In this document: positions 34,663-43,261 of the stretch, one piece after another
Numbering within the stretch: position 1 is the stretch's first letter
How the letters are laid out: every line of letters begins with the position of its first letter
Assembly (NCBI GenBank): GCA_024403695.1
Contig: JAKSRI010000016.1
Coordinates: forward strand, 1-61,668
Direction of reading: 5' to 3'
DNA length: 61,668 bases
Source of the DNA: Saccharofermentans sp.
GTDB taxonomy: Bacteria > Bacillota > Clostridia > Saccharofermentanales > Saccharofermentanaceae
Position numbers and translations under genes: made by a program
The notes under the pieces: model-generated
The model's database searches: none
What the model was told of the DNA's origin: nothing
Seen by the model: the letters and a program-made list of their open reading frames with translations, nothing else

Positions 34663-35343
34663 TTACTCAATAAATCTATATAGCATGGAAGGTCTTCCGC
34701 CGGTCTCATAATTCATACGGCCCATTATCTCGCGACGTTCCAGGAAATAATTCATATATCGTCTGACTGTAACTCGTGATACACCAATATCATCTGCAAT
34801 ATCTTCCACAGTAAGTTCGATATCAGCACGTTCCTTCATATATTCTCTTAATCTCTCGAGAGTTGCAGCCTGAATACCCTTAGGCAGTTCATTTGAATTC
34901 ATATTGTTAGCGCTATTCAAGCTGATCATATCGTCAATCATTTTCTGATTAAGCATTGGCGCCTCGTTAAGAGTAAGCATTCTATTCTTAAAATTATCCA
35001 ACGCCTGATTAAATCTGCTATTGCTGAAAGGCTTTATAAGATAATCAACTATTCCGAGTCTTAATGCTGCCTCGATAGTCGCCGTGTCATTAGCTGCAGT
35101 TACCATAATCACCTGCACTGCCAGTTCAGATTTACGAATCTCACGTAGCACCTCCTGCCCGGACATCTGAGGCATATACTGATCAAGAACGATCAAATCT
35201 ATCTTATTCTTCTTCAGAAAATCCAGTGCACTTGCTCCATCCCTGCACATGCCAGCAATTCTGAAGTCATTATGCTGCATAACATACTGCTTATTAATCA
35301 TTGCAACCATTGGATCATCTTCTACAATCAATACATTAAACAT
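34663..35343 (-). CDS. CitB/DcuR-type response regulator
   Basis: The 226-residue protein has a receiver domain with VEDDP and the phospho-Asp in IVLDQYMPQ. The C-terminal region (about 160-226) has LTVEDIADDIGVSRVTVRRY, the helix-turn-helix of the CitB/DcuR/MalR group. This group controls uptake of citrate, C4-dicarboxylates or malate. It overlaps the sensor gene by eight bases. Its likely target is the divergent promoter in front of the PQ-loop-like gene, where a direct repeat 31 bases apart is visible. Confidence 0.9.
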   Translation of the reverse strand: MFNVLIVEDDPMVAMINKQYVMQHNDFRIAGMCRDGASALDFLKKNKIDLIVLDQYMPQMSGQEVLREIRKSELAVQVIMVTAANDTATIEAALRLGIVDYLIKPFSNSRFNQALDNFKNRMLTLNEAPMLNQKMIDDMISLNSANNMNSNELPKGIQAATLERLREYMKERADIELTVEDIADDIGVSRVTVRRYMNYFLERREIMGRMNYETGGRPSMLYRFIE

Positions 35344-36955
35344 CTAAGTTACCTCCGCTAGTATCAACCATTGTTACAGTGAAAGATGTACCCTCTCCAA
35401 CTTCCGATTCCACTGTTATGCTTCCGCTATAACGATTAACTATCTGCTTAACCAGGAACAAACCGGTTCCGTGATTCTCACCTTTAGTTGTTACGTTGTA
35501 GTCAAAAATTGTATCCTTAACCTCATCAGAAATACCTGATCCAGTATCATCAACACGAAGAATCATTGCACCAGGCTTTGTAAAAATACCTACAGTAAGT
35601 TTACGTACTGCAACTTCTGGCGTGTTCATGGCATCAAATGCATTTTCTATAAGGTTTCCAATTACTGTAATAAGATCATTAGAATTAAAGTTCACATCAC
35701 TAGTTCTGTACTGACTTCCAGGCTCAAACCCAAAGGAGATATTAAGCTCTGATGCCTTAGAATACTTTCCAATAAGAAGCGCCGCCACAGAAGGATTCTC
35801 GAAGTTACGCATTATATTGGAAATTGTTTCCTGCTGTATAGAAGTGATATTAGAAATATATTCAGCTGCTTCTTTATTGGCCCCCATCTGGATAAGCCCA
35901 AGAATAACATGAAGTTTATTAGTAAAATCGTGATTGTTGGCGCGCATGGAATCCACCAGAAATTTAACACCAGACAAATCTTCCGCTATTCTTGTGTACT
36001 CGGTTCTGTCCATAAGCACGCACAAAGCTCCAATAATGTTGTCCCTTTCGACAACCGGGTAGTAACTTATAAGTGCGTCCACATTACCCTCGCCACCTGC
36101 CTGAACACCCACAATCTTTTCCGAGGTCTTAAGCACCTTGCGGATATCTTTCTTGGACAGCATAGGATAGTCCTTAAGATGAAGCGAGTAATTCTCGTCC
36201 TTATTACAGATTTTCTGCGCGGCCTTATTCATGAAGAGGATTTTCTCGTCATAATCGATGGCGATAATACCCTCCTCAAATGACTCCAGGATACTATCTC
36301 TAAGGCTGTACATGGCGCTAAAGACGTCCGGCTCGTAACCCCAGAGTTTGTGCTTAATCTTGTACGAAATTAAATTAGACAGGAAAACAGAGAGCACAAT
36401 GATAACGTCCGCGATAATAAAGTAAATTATTGCCGTGCTGAGAATATATCTATTAATATTCTGATTAAGAAGCACCACAAGAGCAAATCCCTGATAAGTT
36501 CCCTCCTCATCATAAAGGGCCACGTAAGCTCTTCTCTGAGCGCCGGACGGACCAGTATCGCTGGTAATATAAATATTTCCATTAGTCTCAAAGTCCGGCA
36601 TAGTTCCATCATAAAGGGTGCCGATTAATGATTTGTTGGTGTGATAAATTCTGGTTCCGTCAACAGAAATAATTGAAATTACATCAACATGCGAGATAGC
36701 AGACTTAAAAGTATCGAGGTATTCCTGAGACTCAGGTGTACACCTCTTGTTCTTCGCAGCATCTATAACCTGATTAGAAGAGGACAGAGAAACCGACACG
36801 TCCACAAGGGTTTCTTCAAGATGTTTTTTCTCTGAATGAATATTAAGACAGGCACTTATAGTGGCAGTAATGACCGTCATAATAATGATAAGAAGTACCA
36901 TTACGCCAAAAATATCTCTTTGAATTTTTGTAATCTGTCTCCCGTTCTTTTTCAT
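35336..36955 (-). CDS. CitA/DcuS-type sensor histidine kinase
   Basis: The 539-residue protein has the family layout: a membrane helix (about 15-35), an extracellular sensor (about 36-175, single-Cache-like), a second helix (about 178-200), a PAS domain (about 215-310), a SPOB-like phosphoacceptor with NNHDFTNKLH near residue 343, and a C-terminal ATPase with GTGLFLVK. Family sensors detect citrate or C4-dicarboxylates directly. The ligand here is unknown, and no dicarboxylate transporter is adjacent. The divergent neighbours are a small membrane protein and an SGNH-like protein, which suggests another ligand. Confidence 0.9.
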   Translation of the reverse strand: MKKNGRQITKIQRDIFGVMVLLIIIMTVITATISACLNIHSEKKHLEETLVDVSVSLSSSNQVIDAAKNKRCTPESQEYLDTFKSAISHVDVISIISVDGTRIYHTNKSLIGTLYDGTMPDFETNGNIYITSDTGPSGAQRRAYVALYDEEGTYQGFALVVLLNQNINRYILSTAIIYFIIADVIIVLSVFLSNLISYKIKHKLWGYEPDVFSAMYSLRDSILESFEEGIIAIDYDEKILFMNKAAQKICNKDENYSLHLKDYPMLSKKDIRKVLKTSEKIVGVQAGGEGNVDALISYYPVVERDNIIGALCVLMDRTEYTRIAEDLSGVKFLVDSMRANNHDFTNKLHVILGLIQMGANKEAAEYISNITSIQQETISNIMRNFENPSVAALLIGKYSKASELNISFGFEPGSQYRTSDVNFNSNDLITVIGNLIENAFDAMNTPEVAVRKLTVGIFTKPGAMILRVDDTGSGISDEVKDTIFDYNVTTKGENHGTGLFLVKQIVNRYSGSITVESEVGEGTSFTVTMVDTSGGNLDV

Positions 36956-37033
36956 CCTGCGTCACCTCAATTAAATCATAGATAAAAACACGATATATTA
37001 CAATTCAACAGAGGTTTTGAAAGTAAAAAAAAT

Positions 37034-37101
37034 CGAACCATTATCAAATCACAATCTTTATTTTCGAATTATTGATGTCAAAAAACGAACCCGATATAAC
37101 A
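37034..37101 (+). promoter_or_regulatory. Promoter with direct-repeat site before the PQ-loop-like gene
   Basis: TTGATG (37073-37078), a 17-base spacer and TATAAC (37096-37101) form a promoter. TCGAACCATTAT (37034-37045) and TCGAATTATTGA (37065-37076) are direct repeats 31 bases apart, about three helical turns; the second abuts the -35 box. This is a typical activator arrangement for the neighbouring response regulator (inference). Confidence 0.5.
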
Positions 37102-37129
37102 AGCACATCAATCAAACGAGGTGACAATT

Positions 37130-37459
37130 ATGGATACATTCATCAGCATTATGGAAACAATGATGGTCGTGCTTTTTGGTATTTCATGGCCAATTAACAT
37201 CTCCAAAGCATGGCGTTCAAAGACAGCCAAGGGAACAAGCGTAATGTTCTATTTCTTTATCTGGCTTGGTTATGTTTTTGCCCTTGTTGGTAAGTTCGCC
37301 ATGATCTCAGTAAATTCCGCTCCATGGTACGAGACAGTTAAGTGGTATGTAATGTTCTTCTACTTCCTTAACATCATTATGGTATCAATCGGAATCATTA
37401 TCTATTTCCGTAACTCCATCATCGATTCCAAGAAATTAGCATTAGGAGAAACAAAATGA
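37130..37459 (+). CDS. Small PQ-loop-like (SemiSWEET-like) membrane protein
   Basis: About 109 residues from ATG 37130, with GAGGTG upstream. It has three hydrophobic helices. The stretch WPINISKAWRSKTAKGTS after the first helix resembles the PQ-loop of SWEET/SemiSWEET sugar carriers, and SemiSWEETs are also three-helix proteins of about 90-110 residues that work as dimers. The exact Pro-Gln is replaced by Pro-Ile, so the assignment is tentative. Its stop overlaps the next start by four bases. It is divergent from a CitA/DcuS-type sensor and regulator, which probably control it. Confidence 0.6.
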   Translation: MDTFISIMETMMVVLFGISWPINISKAWRSKTAKGTSVMFYFFIWLGYVFALVGKFAMISVNSAPWYETVKWYVMFFYFLNIIMVSIGIIIYFRNSIIDSKKLALGETK

Positions 37460-38001
37460 GCATTAACCAGAAAGAACTTGCAAAGTATAAGTCACTGAAC
37501 AAATATGCCAGAAACAACTCTGTGGTAATTTTTGGCTCAACATTTGCCAGCGAGATGCCAATTGGAGAGCTTAAGCAGGGATTCGGCATTATCTCTGAGA
37601 TATATAACCGAAGCCTTTCTGGCCTCTCTGTTTTTGAGGCGTGCGAAGTCGCATCAGAGATAGTTTACGATCTCTTTCCTAAGAAACTTGTAATTCAGTT
37701 AGGTGAAGTAGATCTGGAGAACAACGCTTCCACAGAAGACGTAATTAAAGAGATTGGAACACTCATTAAGGGCGCCAGAAAGAATAACAAGTCAACAAAG
37801 ATTGTTCTTGTTTCTCTGAATAACCTTACTGATAAGCTGGTAGAAAAATCCTTTAACCAGCAGCTCGAGACTCTTGCCTCCGAATTAAAGTGTGAATATG
37901 CAGATATTACTTCTGCATCAGAAGATGATATTTCACGCGTAAATACATTCAGACTTCTGAAGTATCACATGGATGACTATTTGTTCTGTCAGATCATGTA
38001 A
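37456..38001 (+). CDS. SGNH/GDSL-like protein with degenerate catalytic blocks
   Basis: The 181-residue soluble protein follows the order of SGNH hydrolases. A first strand IFGSTFASEM stands in place of the GDSx block. IQLGEVDLEN replaces the GxND block, and a final HMDDYLF replaces DxxH. The fold is suggested by these positions and by alternating strands and helices, but the catalytic residues are mostly altered, so it may bind rather than cleave its ligand. It is coupled to the PQ-loop-like gene by a four-base overlap (ATGA) and overlaps the convergent MFS gene by eight bases. Confidence 0.5.
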   Translation: MSINQKELAKYKSLNKYARNNSVVIFGSTFASEMPIGELKQGFGIISEIYNRSLSGLSVFEACEVASEIVYDLFPKKLVIQLGEVDLENNASTEDVIKEIGTLIKGARKNNKSTKIVLVSLNNLTDKLVEKSFNQQLETLASELKCEYADITSASEDDISRVNTFRLLKYHMDDYLFCQIM

Positions 38002-39184
38002 CTTTATTGATTTTCTGTTTATTAAAAAGTATTAATCCTATTACCAGCATAACTGGGAAGATTAGCCCCATGCCCATCCCCTTACGTATATCGCCTCCAG
38101 CATAATCGGCTACTCTTCCCACAATTGCAGGACCTATACTTCCGCCCAAGTCGCCCGCCATGGCAAGCAATGCGAACATGACCGTTCCACCTGTAGGAAA
38201 ACGCTTGGAAGAAATACTAATAGTACCTGGCCACATAATTCCAACTGAGAATCCACATGTGATACAGCCGATTAGACTAATTACCGGATTAGCCGACAAA
38301 GATGCGAGCAGATAACATATAACGCAGAGAACGCCAGAACCAATCATGAATTTCTTAAGTTCCACCTTCTCTCCGAATTTACCGTAAATAGTTCTGCAAA
38401 TACCCATAGCTACAGCAAACAGACATGGTCCCATTAGGTCTCCAATGGTCTTACTAAGTCCCAATGCAGATTCTGCATATGCAGAGGCCCACTGAGACAT
38501 AGATAATTCTGACGCACCTGAGCAAACCATCAGCAGAATTGCGATCCAGAACATCGGCATCTTGAACAACGCCTTTGCGCTAAGACCTTCGCCCTCATCC
38601 ACCAGGTGTTCTATCGGACATGTAGCAAAGTTATAGATATTTACAGCAGGAATAAGGGCAAGAATTACCGCCAACCACTTCCAGCTGTCGATTCCAAAAA
38701 CAAAGAAAAATCCTGTAGAAACAAGAATGGTGCCAACCGAACCCCAACAATAAAACGAGTGCAAAAGGCTCATGGTCGCTTCCTTGTTCTCGAAAGGGCA
38801 TGCCTCCACTATAGGGCTGCAAAGAACCTCTATAAGTCCACTACCTACAGCATAAATAATTACGCTAATGATAATGCCTGCGAAAGGTGACGGCAAAAGT
38901 TCTGGCAGAAACGCCAGACCAATCAGACCAAGCGAGGAACAAACCTCCGATGCAACTATGCTCGCTCTATATCCAATTCTATCCACATACTTGGCGCAGA
39001 AGAGATCCACCAACAATTGTGTAAAGAAAAAGCAAGTTGATATAAGAGCTATTTTTGCAAATGAGATATTATAATCGCTATGAAATTTCAGAAATAAAAG
39101 CGGCGCAAAATTAGCCGCGATGGCCTGGGTTACAAACCCCAAATAGCATGCAATTTTTGTCCTATGATAATTCTTATCACTCAT
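37994..39184 (-). CDS. MFS transporter
   Basis: About 396 residues with twelve hydrophobic helices in two halves, plus the loop AKYVDRIGYRAS after helix 2, a variant of the MFS A motif. Two upstream in-frame ATGs exist (39205 and further). I prefer 39184 because TATAAT ends exactly six bases before it, suggesting a leaderless message; no Shine-Dalgarno site supports any of the starts. The sequence resembles sugar-type MFS carriers (broad similarity only). It is divergent from the 172-residue membrane protein gene. Confidence 0.82.
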   Translation of the reverse strand: MSDKNYHRTKIACYLGFVTQAIAANFAPLLFLKFHSDYNISFAKIALISTCFFFTQLLVDLFCAKYVDRIGYRASIVASEVCSSLGLIGLAFLPELLPSPFAGIIISVIIYAVGSGLIEVLCSPIVEACPFENKEATMSLLHSFYCWGSVGTILVSTGFFFVFGIDSWKWLAVILALIPAVNIYNFATCPIEHLVDEGEGLSAKALFKMPMFWIAILLMVCSGASELSMSQWASAYAESALGLSKTIGDLMGPCLFAVAMGICRTIYGKFGEKVELKKFMIGSGVLCVICYLLASLSANPVISLIGCITCGFSVGIMWPGTISISSKRFPTGGTVMFALLAMAGDLGGSIGPAIVGRVADYAGGDIRKGMGMGLIFPVMLVIGLILFNKQKINKVT

Positions 39185-39190
39185 ATCGCT

Positions 39191-39220
39191 ATTATATCCA
39201 TCCATAAACTGTAGTAAAAT
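39191..39220. promoter_or_regulatory. Overlapping divergent promoters, MFS and 172-residue gene
   Basis: Leftward, TATAAT (39196-39191) sits six bases before the MFS ATG. Rightward, TTATAT (39192-39197), a 17-base spacer and TAAAAT (39215-39220) sit seven bases before the ATG at 39228. The leftward -10 and rightward -35 boxes overlap. -35 matches are weak on both sides. Confidence 0.4.
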
Positions 39221-39227
39221 ATTTCCC

Positions 39228-39746
39228 ATGGAACACAATGACAACAACTTTTTCAGAATGCCATCGTCAGATGAACAGTCACGTATCAAAGGTAACGAGG
39301 AAGAACGATATGGCAGAGAAATCAAAGCAATCCGAACCCTTCTAATCGTAGAAGGTATTGCTGCTGTTGCCTCTATTCTCGGATTCTTCCTCCCTATCGG
39401 AATCGGATTATCCAGAAGAATAATTCTCCTGGCAATCGATGCATTTCTACTCTATATCACACTCACAAGCCTTAACATAACTAACCGTCAACGAAGAAAA
39501 ATTAACGGTGGCTCTTATAGAGTCCAGAATGTTACTGTAGCCAAAACTCACCAGGAGTCACATGGCCTCAAGTCTGACATGATAGTTACTTTCGTTTCCG
39601 ACGAGAATAAAACTTATGTCATGAACACCAACACCACATGTGATATGGTTTTCGAGCGCGGTGCCAAGGGTCTGCTCGTTGTTATTGATGACGAGAAAAA
39701 TGTCCTGCTTACAAATATGTACCGTTTTCTGGTTACTCGTTCATAA
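39228..39746 (+). CDS. Hypothetical membrane protein, 172 residues
   Basis: I do not recognise it. A charged N-terminal segment of about 35 residues precedes two hydrophobic helices (about 38-56 and 62-80). A soluble domain of about 85 residues follows, with alternating strands (MIVTFVSDENKTYVMN, GLLVVIDDEKNVLLTN). No Shine-Dalgarno site precedes the ATG. The last 14 bases overlap the convergent polyphosphate kinase gene. Confidence 0.6.
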   Translation: MEHNDNNFFRMPSSDEQSRIKGNEEERYGREIKAIRTLLIVEGIAAVASILGFFLPIGIGLSRRIILLAIDAFLLYITLTSLNITNRQRRKINGGSYRVQNVTVAKTHQESHGLKSDMIVTFVSDENKTYVMNTNTTCDMVFERGAKGLLVVIDDEKNVLLTNMYRFLVTRS

Positions 39747-40602
39747 GAGCATCACGGTACTCTTGAAGCTGTGCAGCAGTCTCTTCTGACATGGTTGGGT
39801 ACTGAGGGTCAATATCCTCCAAGGTCTTAAGCAAAATCTCTGACACAAGATATCTTGTATACCACTTCTGATCTGCAGGAAGCACATACCAAGGGCACTC
39901 CTTAGTAGAAGTAGCGTTAATTACATCCTCGAATACTTTGTGATACTCGTCCCAGAGAGCTCTCTCCTTAAGATCTCCCGCATCAAACTTCCAGTTCTTC
40001 TCCTGTGTATCAATACGCTCCAGGAATCGCTCTTTCTGCTCTTCCTTAGATACATTAAGGAAAATCTTCACGATACGATAGCTGTTGTCGTAGAGATACT
40101 CCTCGTAATTACGAATGTGAGCATAACGCTTCTGGAAGAACTTATCGTCATCCATACCTACAACGCGCTCAGCCATGTGATAGCTCTTATTAATGTTATG
40201 TACCTGAACAACAAGCACATCCTCATAATAAGAACGATTAAAGATACCAATCATACCTCTGCTAGGAAGGTGCTTATTTACTCTCCAGAGGAAATCATGT
40301 GAGAGCTCCTCACTATTAGGCTGTTTAAAGCTAGTAACCTGTACGCCCTGTGGATTAATTCCAGACATAACATGCTTAACTGTGCTGTCCTTACCTGCTG
40401 CATCGATAGCCTGAAGAACAAGAATTACGCCCTCACGACCATCAGCATAAAGTCTCTCTTGAAGAGCAGCTATCTTTTCCTGATTCTTAGCAGTTTTCTC
40501 GATAATTTCTTCCTTAGTTACTTTATCCTTCTTGCTGTTAGTAGATACTTTATTAAGATCTAACTTCTTGGAACCATCAAAACAATACTTGTCTGCCTTC
40601 AT
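39733..40602 (-). CDS. Polyphosphate kinase 2 family phosphotransferase
   Basis: The 289-residue protein has the PPK2 signature: Walker A DAAGKDST near residue 68, FKQPNSEELSHDFLWR, RGMIGIFNRSYYEDV (Walker B) and the lid RFLERID. PPK2 enzymes use polyphosphate to phosphorylate nucleoside mono- or diphosphates. Which nucleotide class it prefers cannot be told from motifs seen here. Its start overlaps the flavodoxin stop by four bases, so the two are co-translated. Confidence 0.92.
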   Translation of the reverse strand: MKADKYCFDGSKKLDLNKVSTNSKKDKVTKEEIIEKTAKNQEKIAALQERLYADGREGVILVLQAIDAAGKDSTVKHVMSGINPQGVQVTSFKQPNSEELSHDFLWRVNKHLPSRGMIGIFNRSYYEDVLVVQVHNINKSYHMAERVVGMDDDKFFQKRYAHIRNYEEYLYDNSYRIVKIFLNVSKEEQKERFLERIDTQEKNWKFDAGDLKERALWDEYHKVFEDVINATSTKECPWYVLPADQKWYTRYLVSEILLKTLEDIDPQYPTMSEETAAQLQEYRDALMNE

Positions 40603-41075
40603 CGTGTTACCTCCTCGACGAATTTGGAAATCTTCTCCCCGTTCAGACCATAATCCTTATGCTTCTTATCTAACAGGGAAACCTTATATTTAACGTTAGG
40701 TATTTTATCCTCCAACGCCTTAACGCACTTATCAATATTACCGCCACCAGAAGTGATGATCAGACCTGTGACTTTCGCACACGCACTGGCATCCTTAAGG
40801 AACGCGTTAATAGCAGGCACACCCTTGCTGTTCCAGATAGGAGTTCCGATAAAGATCTCATCGTATGCGCTGATGTCTGCCTCGACCGGCTTAATCTCAG
40901 GAATTTTATTCATGGCAACCTGGCCACCACCAACGAGAATCCTGGCGGCGAAAGACTTAGGCATGGCCTTAACTGTGTCTACCTTAACTGTGTCACAACC
41001 AAGCTTGTCTGCGATTATCTTAACAGCTTCCTCAGTATTACCTGACAAGGAATAATAAGCTATTAATCTCTTCAT
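40599..41075 (-). CDS. Flavodoxin-family protein
   Basis: About 158 residues from ATG 41075, set by GGAGGG eight bases upstream. The N-terminal FMN phosphate loop YSLSGNTEEA is clear, as is the FIGTPIWNSKGVPA segment that holds the flavin ring. It should carry electrons or reduce a small substrate. It is upstream of and overlaps the PPK2 gene; the functional link is not evident. Confidence 0.88.
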   Translation of the reverse strand: MKRLIAYYSLSGNTEEAVKIIADKLGCDTVKVDTVKAMPKSFAARILVGGGQVAMNKIPEIKPVEADISAYDEIFIGTPIWNSKGVPAINAFLKDASACAKVTGLIITSGGGNIDKCVKALEDKIPNVKYKVSLLDKKHKDYGLNGEKISKFVEEVTR

Positions 41076-41177
41076 AAAATAACCCTCCAATTAATATATG
41101 TTTTATGATAATTATACGCCTTAACACACAATAACTAATAATGTAAAATCCTTTACAGAGCATTAGTGGGGGCGCAA

Positions 41178-42494
41178 ATGGAAAAGATAGAAAAACAAGG
41201 AACAAAGTATCCTCTTAAGAGAATAATCATAATTGTGCTTCTCTCCCTCGCCCTCATCACGGTGATAATCGGAGGGCTGTATCATCTCTATCTTATTTTC
41301 CTCAGAAAACAGGTTATAAGAGAGATCACTATCGAATCCGGAAGTCCTATTATGTTATCCAGCTTCTTTACAGCTGATGCTCCTAATACAAATTTTGTAA
41401 CTGATATATCAGCAATTGACACCACGATTCCAGGCACACATACCCTCCAGGTTAAGACTGGCAAATATTACGTGGAGACCATAGAGGACGTTACACTTAA
41501 TATCGTCGACACTACACCTCCGACAGGAACTGCCATTCCACAGCTCATCTACTGGGACGAGGTTCCTAAGGCTGAGGATATAGTAACGGACGTCAGGGAC
41601 CTAGCCAGCGTAACTATAGAATATCTGGAACCTATGGAGGCTACCCTGGTAAGCGGAGAACGCGAATACTCTGTTAAAATTACAGACGCTTATGGCAATG
41701 AGACTATTGTGAACGTGCCATTCACTATTATTTATGATTCACAGGCTCCTGTTATCTCAGGCGCCAAGAACTTCGAATCATTTATCGGAGATACAATTCT
41801 CTATAGAGACGGCATAGAGATAACAGACAATTACGATCAGAACCCTGTCCTCACCATAGATAATTCTGCAGTTAATACTATGGAAGAGGGTGTGTATCCT
41901 GTCGTGTATACGGCGACCGACGAACACGGCAACACAAGTTCCGTTACTATTAAACTCACTGTGAGAGTTATGCCTGAGAGGTACTACGATCCTGAGGAAT
42001 TGTATGCCATGGCCCGCGAGATTATTGATGAGAACAACATCTGCGACGAGTCCATGTCAGATATGGAAATAACCGTCAGAATTTTTGACTGGGTTAGCCG
42101 TAACATGTGGTACATCAGTCGCTCCGACCGTGTTGACTGGACTGCCGGAGCATATGACGGACTTACCACTTTACGAGGCGACTGCTATAACTTCATGGCT
42201 GTAGCTCGTGCCATGCTCGGTGCCATGGGAATAGAATCCATCACCATCGACCGCTATCCTACAGTTCCTTCCACACACTTCTGGAATCTCGTAAACATCG
42301 ACGGTCTGTGGTATCACTGCGACGCCTGCGTTTTCCTTAACATGACTGATATTACTTTCTATGCCCTGAAGACAGATGCTGAGCTGAAGCCTGGTCACAG
42401 CAGTTACGACCACGACACACTGCCAGAAGGAATTGTACTGGCAACAGAATCTGTTCAGGACAGAATCGACTTTAAAAATCTTACAGTTAAATAA
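41178..42494 (+). CDS. Membrane-anchored transglutaminase-like protein with Ig-like domains (paralog A)
   Basis: About 438 residues from ATG 41178, with GGGGGCG upstream. One N-terminal helix (about 17-40) anchors it, with the bulk outside. Two or three beta-sandwich domains of DUF5011/cadherin-like type follow (DGIEITDNYDQNP, YPVVYTATDEHGNTSS). Residues about 280-435 hold a transglutaminase-like papain-fold core with the full triad: Cys in RGDCYNF near 334, His in THFWN near 365, and Asp in HCDAC near 380. Such proteins act as proteases, cross-linkers or peptidoglycan-associated enzymes. A close paralog is encoded at 57587-59020 with the same domain order. It stands alone here. Confidence 0.85.
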   Translation: MEKIEKQGTKYPLKRIIIIVLLSLALITVIIGGLYHLYLIFLRKQVIREITIESGSPIMLSSFFTADAPNTNFVTDISAIDTTIPGTHTLQVKTGKYYVETIEDVTLNIVDTTPPTGTAIPQLIYWDEVPKAEDIVTDVRDLASVTIEYLEPMEATLVSGEREYSVKITDAYGNETIVNVPFTIIYDSQAPVISGAKNFESFIGDTILYRDGIEITDNYDQNPVLTIDNSAVNTMEEGVYPVVYTATDEHGNTSSVTIKLTVRVMPERYYDPEELYAMAREIIDENNICDESMSDMEITVRIFDWVSRNMWYISRSDRVDWTAGAYDGLTTLRGDCYNFMAVARAMLGAMGIESITIDRYPTVPSTHFWNLVNIDGLWYHCDACVFLNMTDITFYALKTDAELKPGHSSYDHDTLPEGIVLATESVQDRIDFKNLTVK

Positions 42495-42506
42495 TTCCCA
42501 ATATAA

Positions 42507-42534
42507 AAGTCCGATGGCTCATACCATCGGACTT
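42507..42534 (-). terminator. Intrinsic terminator of the arabinose operon
   Basis: AAGTCCGATGG (42507-42517) and CCATCGGACTT (42524-42534) form a perfect 11-bp stem. Leftward it runs into TTTTATATT, 27 bases after the araD stop. Rightward no T-run follows, but it may also help end the transglutaminase transcript. Confidence 0.85.
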
Positions 42535-42560
42535 CCTATATACAGATAATATGTATTTAC

Positions 42561-43256
42561 TTAATTCTGACCGTAATAAGCATTTGCTCCATGCTTACGC
42601 AGATAATGTCTGTCAAGAAGCTCCTGCTGAACTGGAGGTAAATCAGGAGTAAGAATTCTTGACTGAACTGCCATAAATGCACACTCTTCAAGAACAACAG
42701 AATTATGAACCGCATCATGAGCATCCTTACCCCATGTAAAAGGTCCATGACTATTTACAAGAACTGCAGGAATCTGCGCTGGATCAATGCTTCTCTCGAA
42801 GAAAGTCTCCACAATAACATTTCCTGTCTCTTTCTCATACTCTCCATTAATCTCATCTGGAGTCATCTTACGTGTGCAAGGAACAGCACCATAGAAAGTG
42901 TCACAATGTGTTGTACCGTATGCTGTAAGATCCTTTCCTGACTGAGCAAAAGATGTTGCCCATCTGGAATGTGTATGAACAATACCACCGCACTCAGGGA
43001 ATGCCTTATAAAGAACGATGTGAGTTGCTGTATCTGAAGATGGCTTATATTTGCCTTCTACAACCTTACCATCAAGATCAACGATAACGATATCCTCTGC
43101 TGTCATGCCATCGTACTCAACGCCACTTGGCTTAATCGCAACCAGACCTGACTCGCGATCGATAGCTGATACATTACCCCAGGTAAAAGTTACGAGATTG
43201 TGCTTAGGCAGCAAAAGATTTGCCTCTAGTACTTTTGCTTTTAATTCTTCTAACAT
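42561..43256 (-). CDS. araD: L-ribulose-5-phosphate 4-epimerase
   Basis: The 231-residue enzyme converts L-ribulose 5-phosphate to D-xylulose 5-phosphate, the last step before the pentose phosphate pathway. The class II aldolase fold is clear: [22 protein letters not shown], the zinc-binding [10 protein letters not shown], and NSHGPFTWG. Length equals that of known AraD proteins. It follows araA by five bases and ends the operon before a strong terminator. Confidence 0.95.
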   Translation of the reverse strand: MLEELKAKVLEANLLLPKHNLVTFTWGNVSAIDRESGLVAIKPSGVEYDGMTAEDIVIVDLDGKVVEGKYKPSSDTATHIVLYKAFPECGGIVHTHSRWATSFAQSGKDLTAYGTTHCDTFYGAVPCTRKMTPDEINGEYEKETGNVIVETFFERSIDPAQIPAVLVNSHGPFTWGKDAHDAVHNSVVLEECAFMAVQSRILTPDLPPVQQELLDRHYLRKHGANAYYGQN

Positions 43257-43261
43257 GTTTA

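Noticed and set aside
34663..36955. Direct control of a citrate or C4-dicarboxylate carrier
   Set aside because: The sensor and regulator belong to that class, but no such carrier gene is adjacent; the divergent genes are of other types.
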